13,246 nt of DNA from the NCBI GenBank assembly GCA_035547155.1, contig DASZVJ010000212.1, positions 1-13,246 of the forward strand. The letters run 5' to 3'. Positions within the stretch are counted from its first letter, which is position 1. Each line of letters opens with the position of its first letter. A program made the translations under genes and the position numbers. This DNA is from CAZNMF01 sp035547155 (lineage in GTDB: Bacteria; Acidobacteriota; Vicinamibacteria; Vicinamibacterales; SCN-69-37). The notes under the pieces were generated by a model. It searched no databases. It was not told the origin of the DNA and worked only from the letters and a program-made list of their open reading frames with translations. Shown here in pieces: positions 13,029 to 13,246 of this stretch.

Positions 13029-13246
13029 GCGCATCGGCTTCCGCGTCGGTGCCAATCGTGATCCGCAGATAGTCGCTGACGTCGCGCGCGCTGAACCAGC
13101 GCACGAGAATCTTGCGCGCGCGCAGACGCTCCAGCCACACCTTCGCTGCGAACCGCGGCGGTTTCGTCAGGATGAAGTTCGTCTGGCTGGGCAGCACGTG
13201 GAACCCCAGCGCGTCGAGCGCGCGCGTCAGCCGCTCGCGTGTGGCG
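12988..13246 (-). CDS. hisC: Histidinol-phosphate aminotransferase-type protein, C-terminal fragment
   Basis: The gene enters from the right edge and ends at the TGA at 12990-12988; 85 residues are visible. LPSQTNFIL, then LRARKILVRWF, then YLRITIGTDAEADALI is the typical end of HisC and related class I/II PLP aminotransferases: the SxxNF(I/V)L strand and the conserved substrate-carboxylate arginine in the LRITIGT strand. The PLP lysine lies outside the window. HisC swaps the amino group between glutamate and imidazole-acetol phosphate in histidine synthesis. A close relative such as a threonine-phosphate decarboxylase (CobD) is possible but fits less well. Its last 41 bp overlap the convergent membrane protein gene. 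Confidence 0.85.
   Translation of the reverse strand, partial: ATRERLTRALDALGFHVLPSQTNFILTKPPRFAAKVWLERLRARKILVRWFSARDVSDYLRITIGTDAEADALIRAATALLRARQ

Noticed and set aside
11469..13055. 528-codon open frame on the minus strand
   Set aside because: It is antisense to the polytopic membrane protein, extremely Arg/Asp-rich, with no hydrophobic core or motif.
1..13246. A new multi-gene defence, secretion or biosynthetic system
   Set aside because: Genes alternate strand, belong to unrelated common families, and no set shares an operon or a biochemical theme. The glycosyltransferase and methyltransferase could decorate a product, but they are convergent and no scaffold-making gene is present.

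Overview
The window is a GC-rich chromosomal stretch with strong G/C preference at third codon positions. It most resembles an uncultured Acidobacteriota (Vicinamibacteria-like) genome. That placement is inference. It rests mainly on a full-length orphan MacB/FtsX-type permease of the ADOP class, a Tat-exported glycosidase-like protein, an exported two-domain VOC protein and a WXXGXW-repeat lipoprotein. I see no tRNA, rRNA, CRISPR array, transposase, phage gene or plasmid feature.

Layout. (1) 1-1721, minus: 5' part of a large Tat-exported glycoside-hydrolase-like gene that runs off the left edge. It is divergent from a DinB-fold gene (1781-2287). (2) 2468-3682, plus: a GT1/GtfB-like glycosyltransferase, preceded by a leader with competing hairpins and convergent with a SAM methyltransferase (3830-4594, minus). 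Three GTAG-headed REP-like stem-loops with covarying stems lie between them. (3) The methyltransferase is divergent from a LysR regulator (4675-5649); their AT-rich spacer carries two T-N11-A dyads 30 bp apart. A ferritin-like diiron protein follows LysR. (4) A WXXGXW lipoprotein (6191-6496, minus) is divergent from an exported double-VOC protein (6582-7541), whose -10-like box lies so close to its ATG that a leaderless mRNA is likely. An octamer tandem repeat then separates it from the ADOP permease (7666-10095). (5) HU-like nucleoid protein (10224-10571) and cupin (10668-11063) in tandem, convergent with a small VOC protein (11077-11487, minus). (6) A polytopic GT-C-like membrane protein (11556-13028) whose 3' end overlaps by 41 bp the 3' end of a convergent HisC-type aminotransferase (12988-13246, minus, partial).

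Genes alternate strands often, so few operons are likely: LysR-ferritin and HU-cupin are the only close same-strand pairs, and each is separated by a gap or hairpin. The content is mostly housekeeping, envelope and small-molecule enzymes. I found no clear new multi-gene system. The most notable items are the REP cluster with compensatory stem changes, the paired LysR boxes, the asymmetric exported VOC protein and the truncated glycosidase-like protein.
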